Shown here one piece after another: positions 22,673-33,413 of a stretch of 64,000 nt of DNA. Position 1 is the stretch's first letter. The number at the start of each line of letters is the position of its first letter. Made by a program: the position numbers and the translations under genes. The notes beneath the pieces are model-generated. The model had not been told where the DNA came from. It did not search any database and saw only the letters and a program-made list of their open reading frames with translations. Source of the DNA: Parvibaculum sp. (GTDB lineage: Bacteria > Pseudomonadota > Alphaproteobacteria > Parvibaculales > Parvibaculaceae); contig NZQM01000105.1 in the NCBI GenBank assembly GCA_002695905.1, positions 1 to 64,000 on the forward strand, given 5' to 3'.

Positions 22673-23269
22673 CTATTGGCTACCCGCCTCTGCACTCACC
22701 GGCGTAACTGTGAGCTTGGAAAGACGTTGGTTCAACAAGGCCATGGCTTCGGCCGTGATGTTCAGATCGAGCCCCCCAGCAAGAACATTTGCTTGGTCAA
22801 TCAATAGGCCAGCATTGTGCTTTTGAAGAAGCTCGCTGAATATCGGTTTGATTACCTCAGCAATTTGATTGTTCGCCTGCGCGCGCCCAAGCTGAATGCC
22901 CTGTTGACGCATTGCAATTTTTTGAACGTGTGTTTGTTGGCGTTGCTGGAGATCAGCTGCTTTTGCCTGCAGCTCGTCGGGGGTGAAATTTGCCCGTTGC
23001 TCTCGGATACTTTCCGCTTCAGCCGCCAGGGCCTGTCTCGTCGTTATATCTTCCTGTTGAAGCGCTGATGCCAAATCCTGCACCTGGCGCGTAACGTCCT
23101 GCCCGACCTCAGAATTGGTAAACAACCCTGCCATGTCTACGATCAAAATGACCGTTGGTGCCTTCTCCGCGTGCGCAGAGGTGCTCATACCCACCTGTAT
23201 GATCAACACAGCGGACATCACAGTGAAAGCTGCGGCAAATTGTTTTGCTGCCTTACAAAAATACATCAT
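22673..23269 (-). CDS. OmpH/Skp family outer membrane protein chaperone
   Basis: 198 aa exported, coiled-coil; between bamA and lpxD. Confidence 0.85.
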   Translation of the reverse strand: MMYFCKAAKQFAAAFTVMSAVLIIQVGMSTSAHAEKAPTVILIVDMAGLFTNSEVGQDVTRQVQDLASALQQEDITTRQALAAEAESIREQRANFTPDELQAKAADLQQRQQTHVQKIAMRQQGIQLGRAQANNQIAEVIKPIFSELLQKHNAGLLIDQANVLAGGLDLNITAEAMALLNQRLSKLTVTPVSAEAGSQ

Positions 23270-23284
23270 ACTTTTTTCCGTTGA

Positions 23285-25651
23285 TTAAAAACGCGTACCC
23301 GCTGAGAACCTGAAGGCCTCCGTTTTGTCGTAGTCTTCTTTTCGGATTGCATTGCTCAAATCGATCCTGACCGGGCCAAATGGTGACTGCCAATAGATAC
23401 TGATCCCAGCGGTAACCCGTGGTGCGAGATCGTCCTCGGCTTTAACCCTTGGGATTGTGCCCAAAAACAGGTCCTGCTGATCTGCTGTGCCAACGATACC
23501 TACGTCAGAGAAAAAGCTGGTTGTGATATCAAGCGCTTCTGGCAGGAAATTCGGGAAGGTGACCTCCGCACTACCCACGGCGAATGCCTGAGCCCCGAGC
23601 GCATTGTCCGAGACGAGATCGCGAGGCCCGACACCTGATCGTTCGAAGCCACGAAAATCAGATCCACCGATAAAGAAGCGATCGGAGATATTCACGTCCT
23701 GTCCGATGCCTTCGATTGAGCCTGCTTTGAGCCGGAGGCTCGCCAAAAACTCTTCTGAGATTTCATAATACGTCCGAGCTGTGATTTCGTTTCGGAGATA
23801 GCGCACAGAGCCGCCAACGCCCGTAAATTCCTGATCGATTTCCATATCCCAACCGCCGGTGGGCTCAACCGGATCATTTCTTCTATCCAGATAGTAGGTA
23901 TACCCAACCGACGACTTGATCGCGTTGCGTGGCAAAATAAAAGCTTGGGCCGCCGGGGCTACACTAACGATTTGGTCCTGGCGAAGAGCATAGCGAGTGA
24001 GAATTCTTCCGTTCTCTGAAAGCGGAAAACCAAACCGAAATCCGAAACCTGTTGTACGGTCATTGAAGCCGGATACCCTCTGATAATTGTTCTCGACACC
24101 GAACAAGTCAATCCCCGCAACCAGATCTCTGCCCAGGAAATAGGGTTCAGTAAACCGCATATCGATCTGCTGACGTGTCCCAGAAAGTGCGAGCCTCAAC
24201 CGCAGAAGCTGCCCCTTACCCATAAAGTTCCGTTCAGTGAGGCTAATATCTGCGAGCGCACTGTTTACTGAGGAAAATCCAAATCCGAGTGACAGTTCAC
24301 CGGTCGATTGTTCCTGAACAGCGACGTTAATAATCGTTTGGTCAGGTGCGGATCCCGGCTCCTCAGTCACTTCTACGGCAGCAAAGAAACCAAGCGCACG
24401 GATACTTTTTTCAGATCTCTCTAACAGGACACGGTTGAATGCGTCTCCTTCAGCCATTCGCATTTCACGGCGTATAACCCGATCGAGCGTCCGTAAGTTT
24501 CCATCAATATTGATGCGCTCAACGTATGCGCGTGGTCCTTCGGTAATGCGGTAGGTCACAGCTGCGATAAGAGTCTCTTTGTCGCGGCGCACGCGCGGAC
24601 GCACTTCTGAAAACGCGTATCCCTTAGTGCCCGCCTCAAATGTCAGTGCGTCGACTGTCTTGTCGATCAGGCCTGCATCGTATGTGTCGCCTTCGACAGT
24701 CAGAATCAGAGAGTTCAGCTTTTCGATATCGAGCTTGTCCAGCTCGGTCGTCACTTCTGATGGTCCGAAGGTATATTGTTCACCTTCTTCCACTGTGAAA
24801 GTGATGAAAAACTCTTCCCCATCTCGACTAAGATCTGCAACCGCTGAGACCACCTGAAAGTCAGCAAACCCCTCTGAAAGGTAGTGCCGCCTTAGAAGCT
24901 CCCGGTCAAATGCCAGCCGGTCTGGGTCGTAATTGTCTGAACTCGACAGAAATTTCCACCATGCGGACTGTGACGTCGCGATGATTTCCCTCAGGCGACC
25001 ATCAGAGAACTCTCTGTTACCAATGAAGTTGATGCCGCCGATCTTGGTGACAGGCCCTTCATCAATTTCGAAAACCAAATCCACCCGATTCTGAGGAAGC
25101 TGAATTACCTTGGGTTCAACCGTTGCGGAAAACCGGCCAGACCGGCGCATAACATCCACTATGCGCTGAACGTCGCCCTGCACCTTCGCCCTAGTATAGA
25201 TCGTGCGTGCTTTCAGCTGCACCTCGGTCTCAAGCGCATCATCATTGACCGCTCTGTTGCCCTCAAAAGCAACTCGGTTGATGACGGGGTTCTCTGCGAT
25301 CGCAACGATCAGCCGATTGGCTTCGCGGCGGATGGTCACATCAGCGAAGAGCCCGGTTGCGAACAGCGTTTTGAGAGATTGGTCAACCTTCTCATCGTCG
25401 TAGACATCGCCCTGCTTGAAGGCCATGTAGGAGCGAACGGTCTCAGGTTCGATACGTTGATTGCCCTCAACAATTATGCTGGAGATGACATCGTTTGCTG
25501 CCAGCTGAAATGAAGGAGTCGGCGGCTCATCGGCATAAGCGCCCGGCGCCGCGACTACAATTCCAATCAGCGCAACTGCATATGCAAATGGCACTATAGC
25601 GGTTGTCAGGAGACCGTATCTCTTATCAATCATCTGCGTCATACGCCTCAT
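23285..25651 (-). CDS. bamA: outer membrane protein assembly factor BamA
   Basis: 788 aa; POTRA repeats, 'FIGGSDFRGFERSGVGPRD', C-terminal 'FRFSAGTRF'. Confidence 0.97.
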   Translation of the reverse strand: MRRMTQMIDKRYGLLTTAIVPFAYAVALIGIVVAAPGAYADEPPTPSFQLAANDVISSIIVEGNQRIEPETVRSYMAFKQGDVYDDEKVDQSLKTLFATGLFADVTIRREANRLIVAIAENPVINRVAFEGNRAVNDDALETEVQLKARTIYTRAKVQGDVQRIVDVMRRSGRFSATVEPKVIQLPQNRVDLVFEIDEGPVTKIGGINFIGNREFSDGRLREIIATSQSAWWKFLSSSDNYDPDRLAFDRELLRRHYLSEGFADFQVVSAVADLSRDGEEFFITFTVEEGEQYTFGPSEVTTELDKLDIEKLNSLILTVEGDTYDAGLIDKTVDALTFEAGTKGYAFSEVRPRVRRDKETLIAAVTYRITEGPRAYVERINIDGNLRTLDRVIRREMRMAEGDAFNRVLLERSEKSIRALGFFAAVEVTEEPGSAPDQTIINVAVQEQSTGELSLGFGFSSVNSALADISLTERNFMGKGQLLRLRLALSGTRQQIDMRFTEPYFLGRDLVAGIDLFGVENNYQRVSGFNDRTTGFGFRFGFPLSENGRILTRYALRQDQIVSVAPAAQAFILPRNAIKSSVGYTYYLDRRNDPVEPTGGWDMEIDQEFTGVGGSVRYLRNEITARTYYEISEEFLASLRLKAGSIEGIGQDVNISDRFFIGGSDFRGFERSGVGPRDLVSDNALGAQAFAVGSAEVTFPNFLPEALDITTSFFSDVGIVGTADQQDLFLGTIPRVKAEDDLAPRVTAGISIYWQSPFGPVRIDLSNAIRKEDYDKTEAFRFSAGTRF

Positions 25652-25666
25652 ACGTTCGTCCTCACA

Positions 25667-26836
25667 TTAACTCAGGAGGTTCGAAAGAAACTCAAACACC
25701 CGTAGGTGGGTTAAATCATTCCACGTCGCAAAAACCATCAGCATCAGCACCAATGCCAAACCAATACGAAAACCATATTCCTGCGCTTCATCACCCATGG
25801 GCCTGCCGCGCACAGCCTCAACGCCATAATAGAGCAAGTGCCCACCGTCGAGCATGGGGATCGGAAACAAGTTAATCAAACCTATGCTCACCGACAGAAC
25901 TGCGGCCAGATTAATGAGAGCCGCCAGCCCCAACGTCGCCACCTGACCAGACGTCTGAGCGATCCCAAGTGGGCCTCTAAGCTGACTCGTATCCTCACGG
26001 CCAACGATCATGTCACCAAGAAACTGAAATGTGCGTGAGACGATGAACCAGGTCTGCTCTACGCCCATCCAAACGGCCGTAAGCGGGCCATGACGCACAT
26101 GCAGCGCGTTCGCCGGATCTGGATCTGCACCAATACCGAGTAAGCCAATCCGCTGCACGTTGCCAAACCGGTCTGTCATCTCGTAGACGGTTGGCGTCGC
26201 CTCTAGCAGAACATTCTCGCCGTTTCGTTCCACAAGGATTTCTAAGCGTTCGTCAGCACTGAAGGAGACGATCATCTGCATGTCGCGGAAACTGTCGATC
26301 CTGGTTCCAGATATCTCCAGAACCCGGTCCCCAACTTCAAAGCCCGCCGCTTCAGCGGCACTGTCGACGCGAACTTCAGCGACAAGTGGCGCGACGATCC
26401 GTTCGCCAAATGCGAGTATCAATCCGGTAAAGATAACAATCGCGAGAATGAAATTCGCGACAGGTCCAGCCGCCACGACGGCCGCACGACTTGAAAGGGG
26501 CTTCGCGTGAAAGTTGCCCGCAGCCTGCTCCGGCGTCATGTTTTCGAGCGCATCTTTTGAAGGTGTGCTTGCCGCGTTTTCGTCGCCCAAAAACTTCACG
26601 TATCCGCCGAGCGGTATCCAGCTAATCTTCCACCGGGTGCCTTTGCTGTCATTCCATCCATAGATTTCACGACCAAAGCCAATTGAGAAAGTCTCGACTG
26701 TGACCCCTGCCCAGCGAGCCACAAGAAAATGGCCCAGCTCGTGAAAAAACACAACGATGGTGAGAACGAACAAGAAGGGGATCACATAGCTGATCAGCGA
26801 TCCGCCTACCCCCCCAATTCCGGTGATGAATTCCAT
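25667..26836 (-). CDS. rseP: RIP metalloprotease RseP (site-2 protease)
   Basis: VVFFHELGHFLVARWAGV, IPLGGYVKFLGDE, PDZ domain, 'NLFPIPMLDGGHL'. Confidence 0.96.
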   Translation of the reverse strand: MEFITGIGGVGGSLISYVIPFLFVLTIVVFFHELGHFLVARWAGVTVETFSIGFGREIYGWNDSKGTRWKISWIPLGGYVKFLGDENAASTPSKDALENMTPEQAAGNFHAKPLSSRAAVVAAGPVANFILAIVIFTGLILAFGERIVAPLVAEVRVDSAAEAAGFEVGDRVLEISGTRIDSFRDMQMIVSFSADERLEILVERNGENVLLEATPTVYEMTDRFGNVQRIGLLGIGADPDPANALHVRHGPLTAVWMGVEQTWFIVSRTFQFLGDMIVGREDTSQLRGPLGIAQTSGQVATLGLAALINLAAVLSVSIGLINLFPIPMLDGGHLLYYGVEAVRGRPMGDEAQEYGFRIGLALVLMLMVFATWNDLTHLRVFEFLSNLLS

Positions 26837-26951
26837 ACTGCCGACAGTAACTCTCGTTTAAGGGCGACGCCCTTTAGTTTCCCCCGGGGATGCACGTGCG
26901 TCCCGCCGCCTCTCAGAGAAATTGCCCATCGAAGCGAAGGCATACCCTAAT

Positions 26952-28166
26952 TCAGCTGGCGCGGTTTTGCACCCATTCCTGAGCTTTTTGACGCCCCAAA
27001 TTGTCTAAATCCAACACATCGTCGAGAGTGGTAAATGAGGCCCCCCCCTCTCTAGCCGCAAAATCCTCCATAACGTCCGCGGCAAGGGCCGAAATATCCA
27101 GAAAACCTATTCTTTCTGCGAGAAATGCTGCTACCGCGATTTCATTCGCCGCGTTCATCACTGTCGCCGAGCCGTTATCCAATCTCAGCGCCTCCGCGGC
27201 CAAGCCAAGGGCAGGAAACCGCTCTAAATCTGGGTTTTTGAAAGTTAGCTGACCAATTTTGGCGAGGTTCAGTCGGTCGGCCGGGGTCTCCATCCGCTTC
27301 GGCCAGGCCAGCGTATAGCTGATCGGCGTGCGCATATCAGGCGATCCTAGTTGGGCCAAGACGGATCCATCATTGTAGGCGACCATAGAGTGAATGATCG
27401 ATTGAGGGTGAATCACCACGTCCAGTTTTTCCCGACCAACGGGAAACAAATAATGGGCTTCGATCAGTTCCAGGCCCTTATTCATCAAAGTAGCCGAATC
27501 GACCGAAATTTTCGCCCCCATCGACCATTGAGGATGCGCCACTGCCTGTGTCGGCGTCGCCTTCCTCATGTCCTCCAAGGAGGTCTCCAGAAACGGACCA
27601 CCTGATGCTGTCAGGATGATTTTGTCGACGTTTTCAAATTTTGAGGGATCCAGCACCTGGAAGATGGCGTTATGCTCAGAATCAGCCGGAAGAAGTGTCG
27701 CTCCGGATGCAGCGACTTCCGCCAAAAAGATGTTTCCGGCAGATACAAGACACTCCTTATTGGCCAACGCCACGTGTGCGCCTTGACGAACTGCCGCGAG
27801 TGTTGGTGCAAGACCTGCCGTTCCAACGATCGCCGCCATAACCCAATCTGCTGGTCTGGCACCTGCATCTTCCAAGGCGCTGCGCCCGGCGGCGCATTCA
27901 ATATCTGTTCCGGCGAGCGCATCACGCAAATCGCTCAGACAGGTTTCGTCACCGATCACAGCGAGTTCAGCGTCAAATTCCCTGGCCTGGTCCGCAAGCG
28001 CTTTGACATTGGACTGTGCCGTTAGCGCGACAACGTCATAAGCATCGCGATGTCGACCAATGAGGTCGAGTGTGTTGCACCCGATCGATCCTGTTGATCC
28101 TAGAATAGACACACGTCGCGGCACAGAGGCTAGCGTCGCCACAGGGCTCACGCTCATGACATCCAC
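26952..28166 (-). CDS. dxr: 1-deoxy-D-xylulose-5-phosphate reductoisomerase
   Basis: VSILGSTGSIGCNTLDLI, LPADSEHNAIFQVL, SVDSATLMNKGLELIEAHYLF. Confidence 0.97.
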   Translation of the reverse strand: MDVMSVSPVATLASVPRRVSILGSTGSIGCNTLDLIGRHRDAYDVVALTAQSNVKALADQAREFDAELAVIGDETCLSDLRDALAGTDIECAAGRSALEDAGARPADWVMAAIVGTAGLAPTLAAVRQGAHVALANKECLVSAGNIFLAEVAASGATLLPADSEHNAIFQVLDPSKFENVDKIILTASGGPFLETSLEDMRKATPTQAVAHPQWSMGAKISVDSATLMNKGLELIEAHYLFPVGREKLDVVIHPQSIIHSMVAYNDGSVLAQLGSPDMRTPISYTLAWPKRMETPADRLNLAKIGQLTFKNPDLERFPALGLAAEALRLDNGSATVMNAANEIAVAAFLAERIGFLDISALAADVMEDFAAREGGASFTTLDDVLDLDNLGRQKAQEWVQNRAS

Positions 28167-29008
28167 CCAACCAAATAGTGCACGCTGATGACCACCAGCG
28201 CCACGAATGTTGCAGCGAACATGAGGCCGTCGACGCGATCAAGAATGCCCCCATGGCCGGGGATGATCGTTCCAGAATCTTTCACACCGGCGCGGCGTTT
28301 CATTGAAGATTCATAGATGTCACCTGCTTGTGACAGAAGCGCTACCAGTGCCGCAAAAATGGCCAGACTGATCAATATTCCGGTGGTCAAGCTAATGCTC
28401 TGAACATCAGCCCAGACAAAAACTGCAACGCTGACGATCGCTGCGGAAACCATGCCGCCAATCAGGCCAGACCATGTTTTGTTTGGTGAAAGTCGGGGCG
28501 CCATTTTTGGCCCTCCAAAGGTGCGCCCCACAAAATAGGCGCCAATGTCTGTCGCCCACACAACTCCCAGAAGCCAGATGATCGTCAAGCGTCCCATGTC
28601 ACTGTCACCCCGCAACCATGCGAAGGCGGCAACCGCACCGCCGACATAGGCGAAACCGATAAGCGCGCGAGAAGGAGGCAAATCAGCCCACAAGCACCAG
28701 GCCAATGTCAGACCGAGAATTGCAAGCAGCAGTGCAAACGCCAAGCCGGAATCGCCCGCTCCCATCGTTAGAAGATAGACAACCAGCCCTATGGTCAGGG
28801 CGATCTGCTCTGTCGCCGCCGATCCCTCGGGTCCCGCCAGCCGAGTCCACTCAAGAGCCATCAATGGACCGGCGATCATGAGCAGAGCAAGAAAAGCAAT
28901 CCCCCCCATCCAAACGGCTCCCAGTACAATTGGGGCCAGCACAAGCGCTGAGGCGACGCGCACTCCAAGCGATGAAGGTTTTGGTTCTGCGGATGTGGCG
29001 GTACTCAA
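28154..29008 (-). CDS. cdsA: phosphatidate cytidylyltransferase
   Basis: LSPNKTWSGLIGG, SQAGDIYESSMKRRAGVKDSGTIIPGHGGILDRVDGLMFA. Confidence 0.96.
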   Translation of the reverse strand: MSTATSAEPKPSSLGVRVASALVLAPIVLGAVWMGGIAFLALLMIAGPLMALEWTRLAGPEGSAATEQIALTIGLVVYLLTMGAGDSGLAFALLLAILGLTLAWCLWADLPPSRALIGFAYVGGAVAAFAWLRGDSDMGRLTIIWLLGVVWATDIGAYFVGRTFGGPKMAPRLSPNKTWSGLIGGMVSAAIVSVAVFVWADVQSISLTTGILISLAIFAALVALLSQAGDIYESSMKRRAGVKDSGTIIPGHGGILDRVDGLMFAATFVALVVISVHYLVGWMS

Positions 29009-29014
29009 GGTCCC

Positions 29015-29746
29015 TTATCCTTCCCCGAACCGACGATCTCTGGAACGGTATTCCGAGACGGCATCTTCCAGCGTGTCTTTAGTGAAATCCGGCCACAGCA
29101 CATCTGTGAAGACGAATTCCGAATACGCACTTTGCCAAAGGAGAAAGTTTGAGAGCCGCTTTTCACCGCTGGTCCGGATGACGAGATCTGGATGCGGGAC
29201 ACCGGCTGTGTCTAAATGAGCTTCGATTGTGTCCGGCGTGATCTGGTCAGGCTCGATCTCGCCGCTCGCGACTTTCTGCGCAATACGCCGAACCGCGGCA
29301 GCAATTTCCAGATGACCGCCATAGTTGAAAGCAATCACGAGATGAAGATTAGTGTTGTCAGCTGTCAGGGTTTCAGCTTCTTCAATCAAGGAGATGATAT
29401 CTGGGTCGAGATGTGTCCGCTCACCGATGATTTTGATCTGCACCCCATTTTGATGGAGCTCTGCCAGGTCGCCACGAATGAACAGTCGCAGCAGACCCAT
29501 AAGATCTGAAACTTCCTCTGGACCTCTATTCCAGTTCTCAGACGAAAAACCAAAGAGCGTGAGGTACTCGACGCCTATGTCACCTGCCGCTCGGACGATC
29601 TTCCTGACTGCGTCTACGCCTGCTTTGTGACCCAGTTTTTTTGGCAGGTGTCGTTTTGCCGCCCAGCGCCGATTGCCATCCATGACGATCGCAACATGGC
29701 GCGGCGCCTTGGCCTCCGCTGTTTGTTCTTTTTCGATTGGCGTCAC
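29015..29746 (-). CDS. uppS: polyprenyl (undecaprenyl) diphosphate synthase
   Basis: [48 protein letters not shown]. Confidence 0.96.
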   Translation of the reverse strand: MTPIEKEQTAEAKAPRHVAIVMDGNRRWAAKRHLPKKLGHKAGVDAVRKIVRAAGDIGVEYLTLFGFSSENWNRGPEEVSDLMGLLRLFIRGDLAELHQNGVQIKIIGERTHLDPDIISLIEEAETLTADNTNLHLVIAFNYGGHLEIAAAVRRIAQKVASGEIEPDQITPDTIEAHLDTAGVPHPDLVIRTSGEKRLSNFLLWQSAYSEFVFTDVLWPDFTKDTLEDAVSEYRSRDRRFGEG

Positions 29747-29785
29747 AACCCGGTTCCGTTCCGCTAAATCCGCAAAGAGTATTGT

Positions 29786-30349
29786 CTATACCTGCATGAT
29801 CTCAGCTTGCTTTGCCTCAAGCGTCTTGTCGATTTCCGCGATGAACTTGTCTGTCGCCTGCTGAACCTTGTCGCCAGAGGCTTTTTGCTCATCTTTGCTC
29901 ATATCGCCACCTTTCTCCAGGCGCTTGAGCTCATCCATGCCGTCCCGACGCACATTGCGCACGGCGATACGGGCTTCTTCTGCATATTTTGCAGCAATCT
30001 TCGTCAGCTCCTGACGACGCTCTTCATTCAGTTCCGGGATTGGAATGCGAAGCAGCTGACCATCCACAGCTGGGTTAAGGCCAAGACCAGCGGTCCGAAT
30101 GGCCTTTTCAGTTGCGCCCACGAGACCCTTGTCCCAAACCTGAACCGTGATCATACGGCTCTCGGGAACAGTAACTGTGCCAACCTGATCGATGGGCATC
30201 ATGGATCCATAGGCTTCGACCTGCACAGGTTCCAACAGACTCGCGGACGCGCGACCTGTGCGCAGGCCTGAAAACTCACTCTTCAACGCCGCAACCGCTC
30301 CGGTCATTCGGCGATCCAGATCTTCAAAATCCAGTTCCTGTGCAGCCAT
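29786..30349 (-). CDS. frr: ribosome recycling factor
   Basis: [31 protein letters not shown]-type motif. Confidence 0.97.
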   Translation of the reverse strand: MAAQELDFEDLDRRMTGAVAALKSEFSGLRTGRASASLLEPVQVEAYGSMMPIDQVGTVTVPESRMITVQVWDKGLVGATEKAIRTAGLGLNPAVDGQLLRIPIPELNEERRQELTKIAAKYAEEARIAVRNVRRDGMDELKRLEKGGDMSKDEQKASGDKVQQATDKFIAEIDKTLEAKQAEIMQV

Positions 30350-30400
30350 GGTTCCGTTCCTTTTGTCTATCGACTTTTACTTTAACAGGCTCGGTTGGTT

Positions 30401-31144
30401 CTACGCCCCACCGTCCACCTTCGTAAACAACCCATTCCCGCGCAGCACCTCAACGAAGCCACCGGGATTGTGGATTGAAAAAACCAAAATGGGTATGTGG
30501 TTTTCCCGCGCCAGCGAAACTGCTGATGCATCCATTACCTTCAAATCTTTGGCCAACACATCTGTGTAAGACAGCCGGTCATATCGCGCTGCTTTCGGAT
30601 CGGTTTTTGGGTCCGCTGTGTAAACACCATCAACCTGCGTTCCTTTGAGAAGGGCGTTACATCCCATCTCGGATGCTCTGAGAGCAGCCGCCGTGTCTGT
30701 CGTGAAAAACGGGTTTCCAGTTCCTGCAGCGAAAATGACGACACGTCCCTTTTCCATGTGGCGTTCGGCTTTTCGACGCACATAAGGTTCACACACACTC
30801 ATCATCGGGATCGCTGACTGTACGCGCGTGGGAACCCCCATACGCTCAAGTGCGTTCTGCATGGCGATCGCATTCATCACGGTTGCGAGCATGCCCATAT
30901 AGTCGGCGCTCGCCCGCTCCATGCCCTCGGCTGCGCCCGACAGGCCGCGGAAAATGTTACCGCCACCAATGACCAGACAAACCTGCACGCCAATCTCGAC
31001 AGCCTGCTTCACCTCATCGGCAATCCGGTCAACCGTGCCTACGTCTATGCCGTAGGCCTGGTCGCCCATAAGGGCTTCGCCTGAGACTTTGAGTAAAACC
31101 CTCTGGTAATTTGAGTCGCTGGGGTTCGTTAGATCGCTTGCCAT
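30401..31144 (-). CDS. pyrH: UMP kinase
   Basis: [45 protein letters not shown]; start MASDLTN likely (ORF to 31213). Confidence 0.97.
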   Translation of the reverse strand: MASDLTNPSDSNYQRVLLKVSGEALMGDQAYGIDVGTVDRIADEVKQAVEIGVQVCLVIGGGNIFRGLSGAAEGMERASADYMGMLATVMNAIAMQNALERMGVPTRVQSAIPMMSVCEPYVRRKAERHMEKGRVVIFAAGTGNPFFTTDTAAALRASEMGCNALLKGTQVDGVYTADPKTDPKAARYDRLSYTDVLAKDLKVMDASAVSLARENHIPILVFSIHNPGGFVEVLRGNGLFTKVDGGA

Positions 31145-31335
31145 TGAGTGTCTGCTTATCCCCGTCGTCTTGGACCCTTCGCTGCCCCCGAGTAGCAAAA
31201 GAACCGAATACAATTAAGGCGCGCGAGGCGGGACTGCTTAATATCGCGAATCCTTACCTCACACGCCTTAACAATAGCGATCTGGTAGAGGCATGGCGAC
31301 CTTCAGCGCCAACCGCACCATAGTTTGGGCCGTTT

Positions 31336-32262
31336 TTAGCCTTTTGCAGCCGCAGCAACTTCTGCTGCGAAGTCTGCTTCTTCTTTCTCGATGCCTTCAC
31401 CGAGAGCCAGGCGAATAAAGCCCGCCACCTTGATCTGCGCGCCAACGTCGTCCTCAGCGTTTTTTACAGCCTTTTCGACTGTATTCTCGCCGTCGATGAC
31501 AAAGGTCTGCGAGAGAAGAACAACTTCTTCGTAGAACTTCCGGATGCGACCCTCAATCATCTTGTCAATGATGTTTTCAGGCTTTCCGGACTCGCGTGCT
31601 TCGGCCGCCAGAACGTTTTTCTCGCGCTCAACAACAGCTGGATCGAGCTCGTCGACGCTTGTCGAAAGCGGGCTGGTAGCCGCCACGTGCATGGCGATCT
31701 GCTTGCCCAATGCGGCGAGCTTTTCTGTATCACCTTCAGATTCAAGCGCTACAAGCACGCCAATCTTGCCAAGGCCTGGTGCGGCCTGGTTGTGGACATA
31801 AGGCACAACAACACCTGCGTTGACAGACAGGGCTTCTGTCCGACGCACGTTCATGTTTTCGCCGATGGTTCCGACAGCTTCTGTTACATAGTCTTCAATC
31901 GACTTATCGGAGCCGGGGAATTTGGCGGCAAGAAGCTTAGCTAGATCGCCGCCCGTTGTGTTGGCGACGCCTGCAATGCCGCTGACCATTGTCTGGAAGT
32001 TTTCGTTGCGAGCAACGAAGTCCGTCTCGGAGTTCACTTCGACGACAGCGCCGGATGTCCCTTCAGCAGCGATGCCGACAAGTCCTTCAGCGGCAACACG
32101 ACCAGCCTTTTTAGCTGCTTTAGCGAGACCTTTGGTGCGCAGCCAGTCGATGGCAGCTTCCATGTCGCCATCAGTTTCTTTCAGGGCTGCCTTGCAGTCC
32201 ATCATGCCTGCGCCGGATTTCTCACGCAGTTCTTTCACCAGGCTTGCTGTGATTTCAGCCAT
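31336..32262 (-). CDS. tsf: elongation factor Ts
   Basis: [35 protein letters not shown]. Confidence 0.98.
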   Translation of the reverse strand: MAEITASLVKELREKSGAGMMDCKAALKETDGDMEAAIDWLRTKGLAKAAKKAGRVAAEGLVGIAAEGTSGAVVEVNSETDFVARNENFQTMVSGIAGVANTTGGDLAKLLAAKFPGSDKSIEDYVTEAVGTIGENMNVRRTEALSVNAGVVVPYVHNQAAPGLGKIGVLVALESEGDTEKLAALGKQIAMHVAATSPLSTSVDELDPAVVEREKNVLAAEARESGKPENIIDKMIEGRIRKFYEEVVLLSQTFVIDGENTVEKAVKNAEDDVGAQIKVAGFIRLALGEGIEKEEADFAAEVAAAAKG

Positions 32263-32285
32263 TGGTAATCCTCATTTGAAATAGG

Positions 32286-32315
32286 GGGTCCGCCTCGCAT
32301 ACGCGAACCGGACCC
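32286..32315 (-). other. rpsB-tsf intercistronic hairpin (possible partial terminator/processing site)
   Basis: GGGTCCG...CGC-atac-GCG...CGGACCC nested inverted repeat in the 88-bp rpsB-tsf gap; no strong T tract. Confidence 0.55.
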
Positions 32316-32350
32316 TACTTAAGTAACGCAGTTAGGTGACAGTCGCGTTA

Positions 32351-33169
32351 TTAGGACGCGTCTGCCGGTGCTTCCGCAGGGTCAGCTTCTTCAGCCGCTG
32401 GTTCCGCAGCTGCGGTTTCCTCAGGCAGAACTTCTGCGATTGGCTCAACCTGCTCACCAATATCAACACCGGAATCGGCCTGGCTCGCCGAGATGCCGTC
32501 AATGGCAGCGCGGGAGATCAGGTCGGTGTAGAGCGCAATGGCCCGTGCCGCATCATCGTTCCCTGGGATTGGGTGCGTGATGTTGTCCGGGTTGCAGTTT
32601 GAGTCAAGGATTGCAATGACCGGAATGCCGAGCTTGCGGGCTTCCTTGATGGCGATCTCTTCCTTGTTTGTATCGATCACGAACATGATGTCTGGAACAC
32701 CGCCCATATCCTTGATGCCGCCAATGGACAGCTCAAGTTTATCACGCTCACGTGTCAGGTTCAGGAGCTCTTTCTTCGTAAGACCTTTACCTTCACCACC
32801 GAGCAACTCCTCCAGTTCGCGCAGGCGGCGAATGGAGTTGGAAATGGTTTTCCAGTTGGTCAGTGTGCCACCGAGCCAGCGGTGATTGATGTAGTATTGC
32901 GCGCATTGTTTGGCCGCCTGAGCGATTGGCTCAGATGCCTGACGCTTTGTGCCAACGAACAGAACACGACCACCTGCAGCAACAACATCGCGGACAGCGA
33001 CGAGGGCTTGGTGCAGAAGCGGGACGGTTTGTGTCAGGTCGACAATATGGATGCCGTTGCGGTCACCGAAGAGATAGCTCTCCATCTTCGGGTTCCAACG
33101 GTGAGTCTGGTGACCGAAGTGAACACCGGCCTCCAGTAGTTGACGCATAGAATATTCAGGGAGTGCCAT
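32351..33169 (-). CDS. rpsB: 30S ribosomal protein S2
   Basis: [49 protein letters not shown]. Confidence 0.98.
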   Translation of the reverse strand: MALPEYSMRQLLEAGVHFGHQTHRWNPKMESYLFGDRNGIHIVDLTQTVPLLHQALVAVRDVVAAGGRVLFVGTKRQASEPIAQAAKQCAQYYINHRWLGGTLTNWKTISNSIRRLRELEELLGGEGKGLTKKELLNLTRERDKLELSIGGIKDMGGVPDIMFVIDTNKEEIAIKEARKLGIPVIAILDSNCNPDNITHPIPGNDDAARAIALYTDLISRAAIDGISASQADSGVDIGEQVEPIAEVLPEETAAAEPAAEEADPAEAPADAS

Positions 33170-33303
33170 GACGCCCTTTCTCCTTCTTTTCCGGTTGAAC
33201 CTCTGCGGGGGGAACCATGGTCTCCCTTAATAAGAGAAAGCCCATGGACCGGATCGAGTTCTTTCTATGAGGGAGCAGTTGGCATGTCGCCGCGTGCCCC
33301 ATG

Positions 33304-33335
33304 AAAAAGCCCGTATCCCCGCATGTGGAATGGGC
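33304..33335 (-). terminator. terminator-like hairpin between dnaE and rpsB
   Basis: Minus strand: GCCC-ATTCC-acatgcg-GGGAT-ac-GGGC-TTTTT. Confidence 0.55.
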
Positions 33336-33339
33336 GAAC

Positions 33340-33368
33340 GTATAGGACTGGTGCCTGAAAAACGCAAG
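33340..33368 (-). promoter_or_regulatory. candidate rpsB operon promoter
   Basis: Minus strand CTTGCG-N17-CTATAC, close to alphaproteobacterial sigma70 consensus. Confidence 0.6.
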
Positions 33369-33413
33369 CGCCAATTGGGGTTAGAGCAAAATCAGCCAGA
33401 TCTGGATGCCTGA

